Of a stretch of DNA of 64,000 bases, positions 1 through 10,083 are shown one piece after another. Numbering within the stretch: the first letter of the stretch is position 1; each line of letters begins with the position of its first letter. The notes beneath the pieces were generated by a model. The model worked only from the letters and a program-made list of their open reading frames with translations. It did not search any database and was not told where the DNA came from. Made by a program: the position numbers and the translations under genes. The DNA comes from Mangrovitalea sediminis. GTDB lineage: Bacteria > Pseudomonadota > Gammaproteobacteria > Pseudomonadales > Oleiphilaceae. The DNA lies in assembly GCF_002514725.1 (NCBI RefSeq), contig NZ_NTLB01000005.1, positions 62,001 through 126,000 on the forward strand, given 5' to 3'.

Positions 1-2199
1 CGTTTCGAAGAATGGGCCCTGTCCCGGTTCCAGCGTCAGGAGATGCACCTGCCTGTGCACGATGAAAAGCGCTACTACGCCCCGGTGCGGGTGGAGCAGG
101 CTTACCCGATAGCCGAGGAAGAAAAGACGGAGGCACGGACACACCTGGTGATGGGGTGGTTGCTGGGGCACAGTTTCGATCTTGAGACAAACCTGGAGGC
201 GCACCTCCTGTCCAGCGTGTTGCTCGAAAACAGTGCTTCTCCGCTGCAGCGGGCGCTGGAGACGACGAGTCTGGGCAAGGCGCCGTCGCCGCTGTGCGGG
301 CTGGAAGACGGCAACCGGGAAATGGTCTTTGCCTGTGGTATTGAAGGCAGTGAGCCGGAAAATCGCGATGCCCTGGAAAAAATGGTACTGGAGGTGCTCG
401 AGACCGTCGCCCGCGAAGGCGTCAGTCACGAGCGGCTGGAAGCGATTCTCCATCAGCTGGAGTTACATCAGCGCGAGATTGCCGGCGACCACTTTCCCTA
501 TGGCCTGCAGCTGATTATGGCGGGCCTGACGCCGATGGTGCATGGCGGAGACCCGGTCTCATCGCTGGATATCGATCCCGTGCTGGATCGCTTGCGAGAG
601 CGTATCAAGGATCCTGATTATGTGCCGGGACTGGTGCGTCGTCTGTTACTCGACAACCCGCACAGGGTCACCCTGACGATGGTGCCGGACCGGGCGCTGG
701 AGAAGCGCCGGCAGGCGGCGCAGGAAGAATACCTGGCCGAGCGTAAGTCTGCGCTGAGCGAGGCGGAGGTCCAGGACATCGTTGCGCGAGCCCAGGCGCT
801 ACAGGCTCGCCAGAATCGCAAGGATGATGAATCCATTCTGCCCAAAGTGGGGCTGGAGGATGTGCCAACACAAGTGCCCGAGCCGCAGGCCCTGGTTGAT
901 GCCGAGTTGCCGGTGACCAGTTATGCCCAGGGCACCAATGGCCTGGTCTATCAGCAGGTGGTTATGCCGATGCCGGCGCTCACGGACGAGGAGTTGGCAC
1001 TACTGCCGATCTATACCACCTGTCTGGCAGAGCTGGGTTGCGGTGACCTGGACTATCTGCAGATGCAGGATCGGTTGTCGGCGGAAACAGGGGGCATCGG
1101 CTCCTTTACTACTGCCAAGGGCACGATTGACGATGTTCAGGCGGTGCAGGGCTTCCTGGTACTGACCGGTAAGGCGCTGGCCCGTAACCAGGCCAAACTT
1201 GCGCAGCTGCTTCACGACCTCGTTACGCGGGTGCGTTTCGACGAAACCGGCCGCATTCGTGAACTGGTGGCCCAGTTCCGCACACGACGGGAACAGAGCG
1301 TGACCGGTAGCGGGCACATGCTGGCCATCGGGGCTGCGTCGCAAGGTATGAGTTCCGCAGCCCAGCTGTCCTATCGGCTGGGTGGGCTTGAAGGGCTTAG
1401 ACGCCTGAAGCGCCTTGATGACGCTTTGGATAGTGAGGGCGGAATCGATCAGCTGGCAGCCGGTCTAGCCCGCCTGCACCAGAAGATGACCGGGGAAGCC
1501 CGCCAATTCCTGGTGATCGGCGAACAGGATAATCTGGCACCCATGGTCGGCGAACTGCGCCGCCTCTGGTCGGGTGATCTTGGCCAGGCGGGGGAAGGGT
1601 TCCAGATGTCACCGGTGAACGAGCAGGTGCAGCAGGCCTGGCTGACATCGACCCAGGTGAATTTCTGTGCGAGGGCCTATCCGACCGTCGCCGTCGATCA
1701 CGATGACGCGGCGGCATTGACCGTGCTCGGCGGTTTTCTGCGCAATGGCTTCCTGCACCGGGTTATCCGGGAGCAGGGTGGTGCCTATGGTGGCGGCGCG
1801 GGCCAGGATAGCACCTTCGGAGCATTCCGCTTCTTCTCGTACCGGGATCCGCGGTTGGCCGAGACCCTCGATGATTTCGAGTCGGCATTGGCTTGGTTGC
1901 GCAAGGAGAAACATGAGCCGCAGTCGCTGGAAGAAGCTATTCTGGGGGTTATCGGACAACTCGATAAGCCTCGCTCGCCGTCAGGTGAAGCGCGCCAGGC
2001 ATTCCAGAATCGGCTGTTCGGCCGCGACCAGGCTCAGCGCCAGCGTTTCCGTGAGCGAGTGTTAAGCGTGACAATGGACGATTTGCAACGGGTTAGCGAC
2101 ACCTGGTTGCGGCCCGAGCGGGCCAGCGTGGCGGTTGTGACCAGCCATGCGCAACGTCAGACTGTCGAAGGCCTGGGAATGACCATCGAAGAGCTGTAA
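1..2199 (+). CDS. M16 family (PreP-like) zinc metalloprotease, 3' part
   Basis: C-terminal ~730 residues of an insulinase-family (M16C, presequence-protease type) peptidase that degrades peptides inside a closed two-half chamber. The reading frame is open back to base 1, so the gene starts outside the window; the ATG at 43 is internal. The N-terminal half carrying the HxxEH zinc site is not visible. What is visible are the M16C-associated linker and the catalytically inactive C-terminal M16 half, with the typical GGAYGGGAG stretch and FRFFSYRDPR near residues 585-610 counted from base 43. The stop at 2197-2199 is followed by a GC-rich hairpin shared with convergent ppsR. Family assignment is good; physiological substrate is unknown. 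Confidence 0.85.
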   Translation, partial: RFEEWALSRFQRQEMHLPVHDEKRYYAPVRVEQAYPIAEEEKTEARTHLVMGWLLGHSFDLETNLEAHLLSSVLLENSASPLQRALETTSLGKAPSPLCGLEDGNREMVFACGIEGSEPENRDALEKMVLEVLETVAREGVSHERLEAILHQLELHQREIAGDHFPYGLQLIMAGLTPMVHGGDPVSSLDIDPVLDRLRERIKDPDYVPGLVRRLLLDNPHRVTLTMVPDRALEKRRQAAQEEYLAERKSALSEAEVQDIVARAQALQARQNRKDDESILPKVGLEDVPTQVPEPQALVDAELPVTSYAQGTNGLVYQQVVMPMPALTDEELALLPIYTTCLAELGCGDLDYLQMQDRLSAETGGIGSFTTAKGTIDDVQAVQGFLVLTGKALARNQAKLAQLLHDLVTRVRFDETGRIRELVAQFRTRREQSVTGSGHMLAIGAASQGMSSAAQLSYRLGGLEGLRRLKRLDDALDSEGGIDQLAAGLARLHQKMTGEARQFLVIGEQDNLAPMVGELRRLWSGDLGQAGEGFQMSPVNEQVQQAWLTSTQVNFCARAYPTVAVDHDDAAALTVLGGFLRNGFLHRVIREQGGAYGGGAGQDSTFGAFRFFSYRDPRLAETLDDFESALAWLRKEKHEPQSLEEAILGVIGQLDKPRSPSGEARQAFQNRLFGRDQAQRQRFRERVLSVTMDDLQRVSDTWLRPERASVAVVTSHAQRQTVEGLGMTIEEL

Positions 2200-2242
2200 G
2201 CGTTACCGGAACCGGCCGGCGTCAACAACCGGTCGGGATTAT

Positions 2243-2263
2243 CGGGGTGGGAGGTCCACCCCG
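2243..2263. terminator. Hairpin between convergent M16 gene and ppsR
   Basis: An 8-bp GC stem (CGGGGTGG / CCACCCCG, loop GAGGT) lies between two convergent stop codons. No long U tract follows on either strand, so termination is inferred mainly from position. Confidence 0.45.
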
Positions 2264-2273
2264 TCTGTAATGT

Positions 2274-3089
2274 TCAGCGCTGCCGCTCGATGCCAGTCAT
2301 GACCATGACCCGTGTGGCGATTTCCTCGACCGAATACGCGGTGGTATTGAGGTAGGGTACGCGCTCCCGTCGATACATGAGTTCCACTTCCTCAACTTCG
2401 TACATGCACTGTTTTATCGATGAATAGCGCGAGTTGGGGCGACGCTCATTGCGTATGGTCGCCAGGCGTTCCGGCGTGATGGTCAATCCGAACAGTTTGG
2501 ATCGGTGCTGGCGCAGTGCCGCGGGTAGCTTTTGATCCAGAATATCCTCTTCGGTGATCGGATAGTTCGCGGCCTTGAGGCCGTAGTGCAACGCCAGGTA
2601 AAGGCAGGTGGGGGTCTTGCCGCTCCGCGATACGCCGACAAGAATGACATCGGCTTCGTCATATTGGCGGGTGCGCGCACCGTCGTCGTTGTCGAGCGCG
2701 AAGTTCACCGCATGGATACGTTTCTCGTAATTGCTCTCGTTTGCGATCGCATGGGATTTACCCACCGTATACGACGAGCTGGCGTTTAACTCCTTCTCCA
2801 GCGGATCCAGGAAGGTGCCGAAAATATCCACCATGAAAGCGTCCGCTTTCGAGACTTCCGAGCGAATGGCACGATCGACAATGGTGTCGAAGATAATCGG
2901 GGGATGTCCGTCCGTCGCGCCCGCCTTGTTGATGCGGGCCACAACGCTGCGGGCCTTCTCCACATCATCAATGTAGGGAAGTGTGATCTTGCTGAAGTCG
3001 ATGCGCTCGAACTGTGCAAGCAAGCTGTTGCCCAGCGCTTCTGCTGTAATGCCCGTGCCGTCAGAAATGAAGAATGCGGTTCGTTTCAT
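2274..3089 (-). CDS. ppsR: Phosphoenolpyruvate synthase regulatory protein (kinase/pyrophosphorylase)
   Basis: 271 aa, DUF299 family. These enzymes inactivate PEP synthase by ADP-dependent phosphorylation of a threonine next to the catalytic histidine, and reactivate it by Pi-dependent dephosphorylation. The start shows the family signature SDGTGITAE, and near residues 150-160 the P-loop-like GVSRSGKTP. The length is typical. It is divergently transcribed from ppsA, its expected target, across a 370-bp region, an arrangement also found in Pseudomonas. The ATG at 3089 gives the usual [14 protein letters not shown]-terminus. Strong assignment from motif and neighbour. Confidence 0.95.
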   Translation of the reverse strand: MKRTAFFISDGTGITAEALGNSLLAQFERIDFSKITLPYIDDVEKARSVVARINKAGATDGHPPIIFDTIVDRAIRSEVSKADAFMVDIFGTFLDPLEKELNASSSYTVGKSHAIANESNYEKRIHAVNFALDNDDGARTRQYDEADVILVGVSRSGKTPTCLYLALHYGLKAANYPITEEDILDQKLPAALRQHRSKLFGLTITPERLATIRNERRPNSRYSSIKQCMYEVEEVELMYRRERVPYLNTTAYSVEEIATRVMVMTGIERQR

Positions 3090-3459
3090 GATGTGGAATA
3101 CCCTGAACCCTTCCTTTTATTGAAGACGCCAGTATGTCCCAGCTTCCGTCAATTCGCCAGGGAGCGTCGCGGCACATGGCGTATTTATCCTGCGGTGACT
3201 TGACCTGAAAGACTTGCGTTTTATGGGGGCGACATCCGAATATTGGAAATCCAGGCCTGCCGGGGAATAGCGTTATAACAGAGGTTCCCTAGGTAAACAG
3301 AGATGTTTAAAGTATGATAGCGGGCTGAAATGGAAAGGCTGTGCACGGTCGCTATGAGCGCCAGGCCGTCGTTGTTGAGGGTTTGGTTGATCAGGGTCTC
3401 TGGCTGTGCGGGGGGCGAATTCTGCGCCCCGGCAATCACCACTATAGGGGAGACGCGCT
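3090..3459. promoter_or_regulatory. Divergent ppsR/ppsA control region
   Basis: 370 bp with no convincing gene, so it must hold the promoters of both ppsR and ppsA. A TATGAT hexamer at 3313-3318 could be a plus-strand -10, but no good -35 is visible. A GGGGCG/CGCCCC hairpin at 3412-3430 sits just upstream of the ppsA ribosome binding site (GGGGAGA, 3447-3453) and would lie in the mRNA leader. Confidence 0.5.
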
Positions 3460-5829
3460 TTGGAAGATTACATCATCTGGTTCGAAAAACTGGGTATGTC
3501 GGACGTCGACCGGGTCGGAGGCAAGAACGCCTCGCTCGGCGAAATGATCAGCAATCTTGCCGGCGCCGGTGTTTCTGTACCGGGAGGCTTTGCGACTACG
3601 GCCCATGCTTATCGCGAATTTCTGGCCAAGGACGGACTGCGCGACAAAATCGATGATGCGTTGGCACGGCTTGATATCAACGACGTGAACGAACTGGCGC
3701 GTACCGGTGCCCAGATCCGTCAGTGGATCGTGGATACGCCGCTCCCGCCTAAACTCGAAGAAGCCCTCGAAGCCAACTTCAAGACACTGCAGGACGGCAA
3801 TGGCAATATGGCCGTGGCGGTCCGCTCCTCTGCAACCGCCGAGGATTTGCCGGATGCTTCCTTTGCCGGCCAGCAAGAAACTTTCCTTAACGTTGTCGGC
3901 TTCGACAACGTCAAGCACGCTGTGAAAGAGGTGTTTGCCTCTTTGTTCAACGACCGTGCGATTTCCTATCGTGTTCACCACGGGTTTGATCATAAGCTGG
4001 TGGCACTGTCTGCCGGTATCCAGAAGATGGTGCGCAGTGAGACCGCCTGCAGCGGTGTTATGTTTACCCTGGATACCGAGTCCGGCTTCCGTGATGTCGT
4101 GTTTATCACGGCGTCCTACGGCCTGGGTGAAACGGTGGTGCAGGGTGCCGTCAATCCCGATGAGTTCTACGTCCACAAGCCGACGTACGAAGCCGGCCGC
4201 CCTGCGATTCTGCGCCGTAACCTTGGCAGCAAGGCCATCAAGATGGTCTACGCGGAGGGTGGTGAGGCCGGTAAGTACGTTGAGACCGTCAAGGTGGAAG
4301 CCGATGACCGCAACCGCTTCTGTATCAGCGATGCGGAAATCAATGAGCTGACCAAACAGGCGATCATTATCGAGAAACATTACAACCGACCGATGGACAT
4401 CGAGTGGGCGAAAGACGGTGACGACGGCCGCATCTACATCGTTCAGGCGCGTCCGGAAACCGTGAAGAGCCGTGCCTCCGCGAATGTCATGGAACGCTAC
4501 CTGCTCAAGGAAACCGGTAAGGTCGTGGTGGAAGGCCGCAGTATCGGACATAAGATCGGTAGTGGCTCGGTACGGGTGGTAACCAGCATTCACGAGATGG
4601 ATCGGGTTCAGCCGGGCGACGTCCTGGTAACCGATATGACAGATCCCGACTGGGAACCGGTCATGAAACGCGCTGCGGCGATCGTGACCGACCGCGGTGG
4701 GCGTACCTGCCATGCGGCGATCATCGCACGTGAACTTGGCATCCCGGCTGTTGTAGGTTGCGGCAACGCCACCGAAATCCTCAAGGACGGACAGGACGTC
4801 ACCGTGTCTTGCGCCGAAGGGGATACCGGCCTGATCTATGAGGGTCGTCTGGACTTCGAACTGCGTGAAAATAGCGTCGAGTCGATGCCGCCCCTGCCGT
4901 TCAAGATCATGATGAACGTGGGTAACCCGGATCGCGCATTCGACTTCCAGTCCCTGCCCAATGAAGGGGTTGGTCTGGCGCGTCTGGAGTTCATCATCAA
5001 TCGCATGATCGGTGTTCACCCGAAAGCCTTGTTGAACTTCGATTCGCTGCCTCGTGACGTGAAGCAGACGGTTGAGAAGCGTATTGCCGGTTACGCGTCG
5101 CCTGTGGATTTCTACATCGACAAGCTGGTGGAAGGCATCTCAACGTTGGCTGCAGCATTTGCGCCGAAGAAGGTCATCGTGCGCCTGTCGGACTTCAAGT
5201 CCAATGAGTATGCCAACCTGATTGGCGGCACCCTGTACGAGCCGGATGAAGAGAACCCCATGCTTGGGTTCCGCGGTGCGTCCCGTTATGTTTCAGACAC
5301 CTTCCGTGACTGTTTCGAGCTGGAGTGCCGTGCGCTGCGTCGTGTCCGTGACGAAATGGGCTTTACCAACGTCGAAATCATGGTGCCATTCGTACGCACC
5401 GTGGGTGAAGGGCGTCAGGTTGTCGAAATGCTGGCCGAGAACGGGCTCAAGCGTGGCGAGCGCGGCCTGCGCGTCATCATGATGTGTGAGTTGCCGGCCA
5501 ACGCCTTGCTGGCGGACCAGTTCCTCGAGCATTTCGATGGCTTTTCTATCGGCTCCAATGACCTGACGCAGCTGACGCTGGGTCTGGACCGCGATTCCGG
5601 TATCGTCGCACACCTGTTCGATGAGCGGAACGATGCGGTTAAGGTGCTGCTGTCCAATGCTATCCAGGCCTGTAAGAAGGCCGGCAAGTATGTTGGCATC
5701 TGCGGTCAGGGCCCGTCCGATCATCCGGACCTGGCCAAGTGGCTGATGGATCAGGGGATCGACAGTGTTTCCCTGAACCCGGATTCCGTGCTCGATACCT
5801 GGTTCTTCCTGGCCGAACGCGAATTGTAA
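3460..5829 (+). CDS. ppsA: Phosphoenolpyruvate synthase
   Basis: 789 aa, the usual length. It converts pyruvate + ATP to PEP + AMP + Pi for gluconeogenesis. Domain order is standard: N-terminal ATP-grasp domain ([11 protein letters not shown] near the start, [10 protein letters not shown] near 125), swivelling phosphohistidine domain with [13 protein letters not shown] carrying the catalytic His and its regulatory Thr two residues before, and a C-terminal TIM-barrel PEP-binding domain ending in [10 protein letters not shown]. It starts at TTG: GGGGAGA lies 6 bases upstream and the N-terminus aligns with the family. Divergent ppsR encodes its regulator. A UUCG-loop terminator follows. High confidence. 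Confidence 0.97.
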   Translation: MEDYIIWFEKLGMSDVDRVGGKNASLGEMISNLAGAGVSVPGGFATTAHAYREFLAKDGLRDKIDDALARLDINDVNELARTGAQIRQWIVDTPLPPKLEEALEANFKTLQDGNGNMAVAVRSSATAEDLPDASFAGQQETFLNVVGFDNVKHAVKEVFASLFNDRAISYRVHHGFDHKLVALSAGIQKMVRSETACSGVMFTLDTESGFRDVVFITASYGLGETVVQGAVNPDEFYVHKPTYEAGRPAILRRNLGSKAIKMVYAEGGEAGKYVETVKVEADDRNRFCISDAEINELTKQAIIIEKHYNRPMDIEWAKDGDDGRIYIVQARPETVKSRASANVMERYLLKETGKVVVEGRSIGHKIGSGSVRVVTSIHEMDRVQPGDVLVTDMTDPDWEPVMKRAAAIVTDRGGRTCHAAIIARELGIPAVVGCGNATEILKDGQDVTVSCAEGDTGLIYEGRLDFELRENSVESMPPLPFKIMMNVGNPDRAFDFQSLPNEGVGLARLEFIINRMIGVHPKALLNFDSLPRDVKQTVEKRIAGYASPVDFYIDKLVEGISTLAAAFAPKKVIVRLSDFKSNEYANLIGGTLYEPDEENPMLGFRGASRYVSDTFRDCFELECRALRRVRDEMGFTNVEIMVPFVRTVGEGRQVVEMLAENGLKRGERGLRVIMMCELPANALLADQFLEHFDGFSIGSNDLTQLTLGLDRDSGIVAHLFDERNDAVKVLLSNAIQACKKAGKYVGICGQGPSDHPDLAKWLMDQGIDSVSLNPDSVLDTWFFLAEREL

Positions 5830-5867
5830 TGTAAGGCCTGAAGTTCCGGGGCCTCGAGTCATCGGAG

Positions 5868-5899
5868 AACAATGCCGCCTTCGGGCGGCATTGTTGTTT
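5868..5899 (+). terminator. ppsA rho-independent terminator
   Basis: Perfect 12-bp stem AACAATGCCGCC / GGCGGCATTGTT closed by a UUCG tetraloop and followed by GTTT. A textbook stable hairpin 38 bases after the ppsA stop. Confidence 0.85.
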
Positions 5900-6177
5900 G
5901 GGGCACATTATCGTTTCGGGCGCGTGAGTCAGGACAAATTAGCGTCCGGGTGAAAGGGGCAAACCGATTAAAGGGGGCCCGAGTGACAAGGCGGATGCCT
6001 GGACAAGCGGTTGCTGCCACGGGAAAATATTCGAAACCTTAAGGCTTCGCCTGGAATAATGTTCCGAGTCGACGTTGGACCTACGATACTGAGTGTATTG
6101 TTTAATGAAACCTGCGTTTGGGTAGCAAGAGTGGAACGGCAGTGCGAAACAACGAATTCCCAGGGATGCGGTGATTG
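5900..6177 (+). other. Intergenic region upstream of the hydrolase gene
   Basis: About 280 bp with no convincing gene. It presumably holds the promoter for the 6178 gene. A GGGCAAACC stretch near 5957 resembles one strand of a GEMM riboswitch, but the rest of that motif is missing. Confidence 0.4.
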
Positions 6178-7140
6178 ATGAGAAGCAGTAGCCAACTTTT
6201 TCCTGTCAGCCTGATGGCCGCGGAAACTAACGGCCCCTTCAATGAGGATGTCTATGAACTGCGTCCTCATAACAGTGCTGATGCATCCGTCAGTGTGGCG
6301 GTAACTCGCGTTACCGATCCGCGCGCCGCACCCGTGGGGCAGTCCATCGTATTACTGCATGGGCAGTTCGGTAATCGGCGTGTCTGGTTGACGCCGGACG
6401 CTCAGGGCCTTGCCGCGCGTCTCGCCGCTGCAGGCTACGATGTTTGGCTGCCGGAAATGCGGGGGCACGGCCTGTCGCCCCGTAATCGCCGCTGGGAGAA
6501 TAACACCCTTAGCGACATTGGTCGTTTTGACTGGCCAGCTGTCAATGCCTTTGTCGTCGAACAGACGGGGCATTATCCGCGCTGGGCTGCGTTGGATATT
6601 GGGGCGCTCTCGCTAGCCTATGGCATGATCGAAGTCTCTGATTTCATGGCCGGGGTCGTCGGTCTGGGACTGGTGAACCCGCTGCGCTCGCCAGCCCGGG
6701 CGTGGGATGACCGTGGCGGACTGTCACCTATCCGTTCCTGGCGTTTGCGTCGCAAAGGGTATATCGATGGCTATGAGCGTCGTCTTGGCCCCGAGCAGGA
6801 GCCGCTGGCGCTTTATGATGAGCTGCGACACTGGCGGCAATTGGGGCGCAAGGAAGAGCATCCGGTATTCGACCATCTGCGCCGCATAAGGGAGCCAACG
6901 CTGGTAATGACGGATCACAGGCTGGACCGGGAGGGCGATTTCGGACGCCGCCTGGTGGGCCTGCTGGGCAGTCGGGAGCGCTGGTATCGTGGCTTCAGGA
7001 CGCGCTCGGATGCAGCGCTGATGACCACCATGGGTGCCGCGTCACGCGTCGTGTCGGACGTTGAGGATACCTTGCTGACCTGGATTCTTAGCGGTGAGCC
7101 GGATGATGTCACGATGAAGCCCCGGATGGAGAGCGCCTGA
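6178..7140 (+). CDS. Alpha/beta-hydrolase fold protein with Asp at the nucleophile elbow
   Basis: 320 aa from ATG 6178 (a TTG three bases earlier is possible; AGGGAT is 9 bases upstream). The fold is recognisable: strand and oxyanion motif IVLLHGQFGNRRVW, then DVWLPEMRGHGLS, then a region where G-x-S-x-G is expected. There the sequence reads A-L-D-I-G (within WAALDIGALSL), putting Asp where the nucleophilic Ser normally sits. The expected late acid and His are also not obvious. It may therefore be an inactive hydrolase, or use an Asp nucleophile as dehalogenases do. A similar esterase-like gene lies between ppsA and rraA in Pseudomonas. It abuts the next gene, so the two are probably co-transcribed. 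Confidence 0.75.
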   Translation: MRSSSQLFPVSLMAAETNGPFNEDVYELRPHNSADASVSVAVTRVTDPRAAPVGQSIVLLHGQFGNRRVWLTPDAQGLAARLAAAGYDVWLPEMRGHGLSPRNRRWENNTLSDIGRFDWPAVNAFVVEQTGHYPRWAALDIGALSLAYGMIEVSDFMAGVVGLGLVNPLRSPARAWDDRGGLSPIRSWRLRRKGYIDGYERRLGPEQEPLALYDELRHWRQLGRKEEHPVFDHLRRIREPTLVMTDHRLDREGDFGRRLVGLLGSRERWYRGFRTRSDAALMTTMGAASRVVSDVEDTLLTWILSGEPDDVTMKPRMESA

Positions 7141-7842
7141 TTGGCTACGGCACGTGTTGCTGTCGTTGCTGGGGCAACGGGCCTTGTGGGCAGTCATTTA
7201 TGGCCATTGTTGGCCGAAAGGACCGATGTTTGGTCTGAGGTGGTGCTACTGGCACGTCGTCCACAACCGGACCTGCCGCCAAATGTGCATTGCGTCGTTG
7301 TTGATTTTGAAGAATTGGCGACCTTGGCATCACTGAAAGCGGATGACTATTTTTGTTGTTTGGGAACGACCCTGAAAACGGCGGGTTCGAAGGAGGCGTT
7401 TCGCCGGGTCGATCATGATTATGTCGTCGATATTGCCCGTCGGTTGAAGGCAAATGGTTTGCAACAGCTTATTACGATCAGTGCGGTCGGCGCTGCGGCT
7501 GATTCGGTGTTTTTCTATAACCGGGTGAAAGGCGAGACTGAGCGGGATCTGACTGCGCTGGATGTTCCCTCGACGACCTTTTTGCGACCGTCCTTGCTGT
7601 TGGGGGAGCGCCGTGAGCAGCGTTTGCTGGAAGGTGTGGCGATTGGCTGTTTGGGTTGGACGGCGCCCCTTTGGCGGGGGCCCCTTGGGCCTTACCGGCC
7701 GGTTGAGGCCAGCAGTGTTGCCCAAGCCATGTGTCAGGTGGCCGTCGAGGGAATGTCGGGTGGCGCGTCGGCTGCACCCCGTATCGTCGATTCTGCAATG
7801 ATACAAACGCTGTCCGATCGGTATCGGAAGCCCTTGTTATAG
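7141..7842 (+). CDS. NAD(P)-binding short-chain (HTATIP2/NmrA-like) protein
   Basis: 233 aa. An N-terminal Rossmann glycine motif (AGATGLVGSHL) is followed by DYFCCLGTTLKTAGS, the conserved LITISAVGA strand, and a YNRVKGETERDL segment in the active-site Tyr-x-x-x-Lys position. This matches atypical SDRs of the TIP30/HTATIP2 type, which bind NADPH; the substrate is unknown. It starts at TTG immediately after the upstream stop (GGAGAG lies within the end of the preceding gene), indicating translational coupling. Confidence 0.75.
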   Translation: MATARVAVVAGATGLVGSHLWPLLAERTDVWSEVVLLARRPQPDLPPNVHCVVVDFEELATLASLKADDYFCCLGTTLKTAGSKEAFRRVDHDYVVDIARRLKANGLQQLITISAVGAAADSVFFYNRVKGETERDLTALDVPSTTFLRPSLLLGERREQRLLEGVAIGCLGWTAPLWRGPLGPYRPVEASSVAQAMCQVAVEGMSGGASAAPRIVDSAMIQTLSDRYRKPLL

Positions 7843-7883
7843 ATCGTTTCAAATGTTGTTCTCAACACTTCCGGAGGTAACGC

Positions 7884-8372
7884 GTGAAAATTGTGACGCC
7901 AGATCTATGTGATGCCTATCCCGAGGTTCGGGTTGTCGAACCCATATTCAAGAATTATGGAGGACGCCCAGAATTTGGCGGTGAAGTGGTCACCGTAAAA
8001 TGTTTTGAAGACAATTCTGTAGTGAAGGAGCAGGTGGCACTGCCTGGGCACGGTAAAGTGATGGTTGTCGATGGCGGCGGTTCCCGTCGTTCCGCCTTGC
8101 TGGGTGACATGCTAGCCGAAAAGGCCGCTCAGAGTGGCTGGGAAGGCATTATCATTTATGGTTGCATTCGGGATGTGGACGAAATCGGTAACACGGATCT
8201 GGGTGTCCAGGCGTTGGCAACGCATCCCAGAAAGACCGATAAGCGGGGGATCGGTGACTTGAATGTTCCCGTGTGTTTTGGCGGAGTGACTTTTACACCC
8301 GGACAATTTGTCTACGCCGACAATAACGGCATCATTCTGTCCGATGGTCCGCTGGAAATTCCCGACGCTTGA
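7884..8372 (+). CDS. rraA: Regulator of ribonuclease E activity A
   Basis: 162 aa, the family length. RraA forms a ring-shaped trimer that binds the RNase E C-terminal scaffold and inhibits mRNA cleavage. It shows the RraA-like signature [18 protein letters not shown] near residues 55-75 and [23 protein letters not shown] after it. It starts at GTG 7884 with a strong GGAGGT six bases upstream. Its target, rne, lies 4 kb to the right on the other strand. A perfect hairpin separates it from the convergent PilZ gene. Confidence 0.95.
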   Translation: MKIVTPDLCDAYPEVRVVEPIFKNYGGRPEFGGEVVTVKCFEDNSVVKEQVALPGHGKVMVVDGGGSRRSALLGDMLAEKAAQSGWEGIIIYGCIRDVDEIGNTDLGVQALATHPRKTDKRGIGDLNVPVCFGGVTFTPGQFVYADNNGIILSDGPLEIPDA

Positions 8373-8385
8373 CCGGCAGCGATGA

Positions 8386-8408
8386 GGACCGCGCTGAAGG
8401 CGCGGTCC
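8386..8408. terminator. Bidirectional hairpin between rraA and the PilZ gene
   Basis: Perfect 9-bp stem GGACCGCGC / GCGCGGTCC with loop TGAAG, centred between two convergent genes. The U tract is weak (CTATATCGTTT on the plus strand). Confidence 0.7.
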
Positions 8409-8417
8409 CTATATCGT

Positions 8418-8729
8418 TTAGCGGTTAACCTGAAGAATCTCGACACCGACGAGACGATTGCCGTTATCGAGAGGTTCGCAGCGGATGACGCGCACCTTGG
8501 TGTCAAACGCAGGGAAGCTGTCGTTGTTGGATGGCAGGGAAGCGTTTAACTCACTACCCACAGTGATGGCCTCGGCCACTTCCAGAAGCATGCCGGTACC
8601 GCTCAGGTCACGACAAATACCGCGTATTTTCCGGTCGTCGCCGAGAACGCTGACATCAACTTCCGCATTCACCTTCATGCGGATAAAATCGCGCTTTTCC
8701 GAAAAGTCCCGCATGGAATTCGAGCTCAT
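8418..8729 (-). CDS. PilZ-domain cyclic-di-GMP receptor protein
   Basis: 103 aa, a single PilZ domain. Both c-di-GMP-binding motifs are present: RxxxR (R13-D-F-I-R17) and D/N-x-S-x-x-G (D41-L-S-G-T-G46). Single-domain PilZ proteins act as adaptors that couple c-di-GMP to motility, adhesion or secretion targets. No partner can be inferred from the neighbours. It is monocistronic, between a shared terminator and an AT-rich upstream region. Confidence 0.88.
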   Translation of the reverse strand: MSSNSMRDFSEKRDFIRMKVNAEVDVSVLGDDRKIRGICRDLSGTGMLLEVAEAITVGSELNASLPSNNDSFPAFDTKVRVIRCEPLDNGNRLVGVEILQVNR

Positions 8730-8884
8730 CGCCTTTATCCCTCCGCTCCGGTTGTTTTTATCTTTATAAATGCCGAACTTCGATCCGTCAAAGATCTATC
8801 TGTCATAAAACGACGAAACGATCAAATATTTGGTATTTGTGGCAGTGTTCACACACCATATGTTGTGTGTGTATCTTTTCCGAT

Positions 8885-9595
8885 TTAGGCCCAGCTGTCA
8901 TTTTTCCGGGTTGGCCGCATCCAGGGAATAATCACAGCGACGAGGATGCCGAGTCCGACCAGACCGCCGCCAATCAGCATGTAGTCCGTTTCCTTTTTGC
9001 CCTTGAGACGGTCATTCTCGGCAGCCAGGACTTCAACCTTGTTTTGCAGTTGCTGATTGGTTTCCTGGAGCTCGCGGTTCCGTTTGTCCAGGTTGATTGC
9101 GTCAGAGGAGACGGTTTTGACGTGATCAAGCTGCTGTGACAGGGTTGCCACCTGGGCTTCCAGGCTTTTCTTGTCCTGTTGCAGGCTATCACGTTCCTGT
9201 TGGACTTTTTGCAGATCGCTCTTTGCCTGCTGCAGATTGGTGCGCGACTGACTCAGTTCCTGTGTTACCTGTTTCAAGCGATCAGCGGCGATCGGTTGAT
9301 CCGTCAGGTAGCGCGTCGGCAGGTAACCCTGCTGGCCATCTTCGGTTTGCACCAATGAATAGCCGGTATCGGGGTTATCCTTCAGGTCCTCGAGTTTGGT
9401 GCCGCTCTTGAGCCCCTTGTTGATGATGCGGAATTGCAAGCCCTCGCCGGAACGTAAGGGGGCGTAAAGGGTGTCGTCGATATACATGGTTTTCGCGGCC
9501 AGGGCTGGTGCCAACGAGAAAAGGCTGCTGAATACAATCGCGTACTTGAGGTGCCGGTGATACGTCACTGTTAAGAATCCCCTGGTTTCCGTCAT
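8885..9595 (-). CDS. SH3-domain / coiled-coil membrane protein (TIGR04211 type)
   Basis: 236 aa. Order of parts: hydrophobic signal segment (IVFSSLFSLAPALA, residues ~17-33), a bacterial SH3-like domain (about 35-95, with the characteristic YLPTRYLTDQP end), a long Gln/Leu/Lys-rich coiled coil (about 100-200), and a C-terminal transmembrane helix (IGGGLVGLGILVAVIIPW) with a short basic tail. This matches the YgiM-like SH3 family of envelope proteins of unknown function. The chosen start precedes the signal segment; a slightly later start cannot be excluded. Confidence 0.8.
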   Translation of the reverse strand: MTETRGFLTVTYHRHLKYAIVFSSLFSLAPALAAKTMYIDDTLYAPLRSGEGLQFRIINKGLKSGTKLEDLKDNPDTGYSLVQTEDGQQGYLPTRYLTDQPIAADRLKQVTQELSQSRTNLQQAKSDLQKVQQERDSLQQDKKSLEAQVATLSQQLDHVKTVSSDAINLDKRNRELQETNQQLQNKVEVLAAENDRLKGKKETDYMLIGGGLVGLGILVAVIIPWMRPTRKNDSWA

Positions 9596-9738
9596 CCGTC
9601 TGTTCTTTCTTTCAAGGCTGTAACATGGAGCTGATGCCCGCCATCACTGCGACGGCCGCCCGATTTTGTCACAACGCCACCGCGAATCAAGCTCGCGTTG
9701 ATTACAGAATGCTCATACTGCAGGCTGATCTTTAGCTG

Positions 9739-10038
9739 TCAGGGAAGCGCCAGTTTAAAGGGCTTGACCGTGACTGAACAATAAACGCCTGCGGCCACAT
9801 AGGGGTCCGCATCGGCCCAGGCTTTAGCTTCGTCCAAGGAGGCAAAGTCGGCTACAACCAAGCTGCCTGTAAATCCTGCTTCGCCGGGATCCTCAGTGTC
9901 CAGGGCAGGGTGGGGCCCGGCAATTAGCAAGCGACCTGCGTCGCGAAGGTGCTCGAGGCGGGCCAGGTGATCCGGGCGTGCGGACTTTCGGCGTTCGAGA
10001 CTGTTGTCCACGTCTTCACTGATAATGGCGTACCACAT
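9739..10038 (-). CDS. yciI: YciI-like protein
   Basis: 99 aa, typical of the YciI fold (dimeric ferredoxin-like small proteins with a conserved His-Asp pair; function mostly unknown). It begins [10 protein letters not shown] and includes [21 protein letters not shown] and a C-terminal DPYVAAGVY segment, all family hallmarks. It lies 45 bp downstream of yciB on the same strand, as in Pseudomonas and E. coli relatives, so co-transcription is likely. Confidence 0.9.
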   Translation of the reverse strand: MWYAIISEDVDNSLERRKSARPDHLARLEHLRDAGRLLIAGPHPALDTEDPGEAGFTGSLVVADFASLDEAKAWADADPYVAAGVYCSVTVKPFKLALP

Positions 10039-10083
10039 GTGTTTTCCAATGTCGGGAGCGTTAAACGTTTCCAGCAGGCGGTG

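Noticed and set aside
5950-6010. GEMM (cyclic-di-GMP) riboswitch resemblance around GGGCAAACC
   Set aside because: The second half of the motif (GACGCAAAGCC-type strand and receptor) is not present; only one short segment matches.
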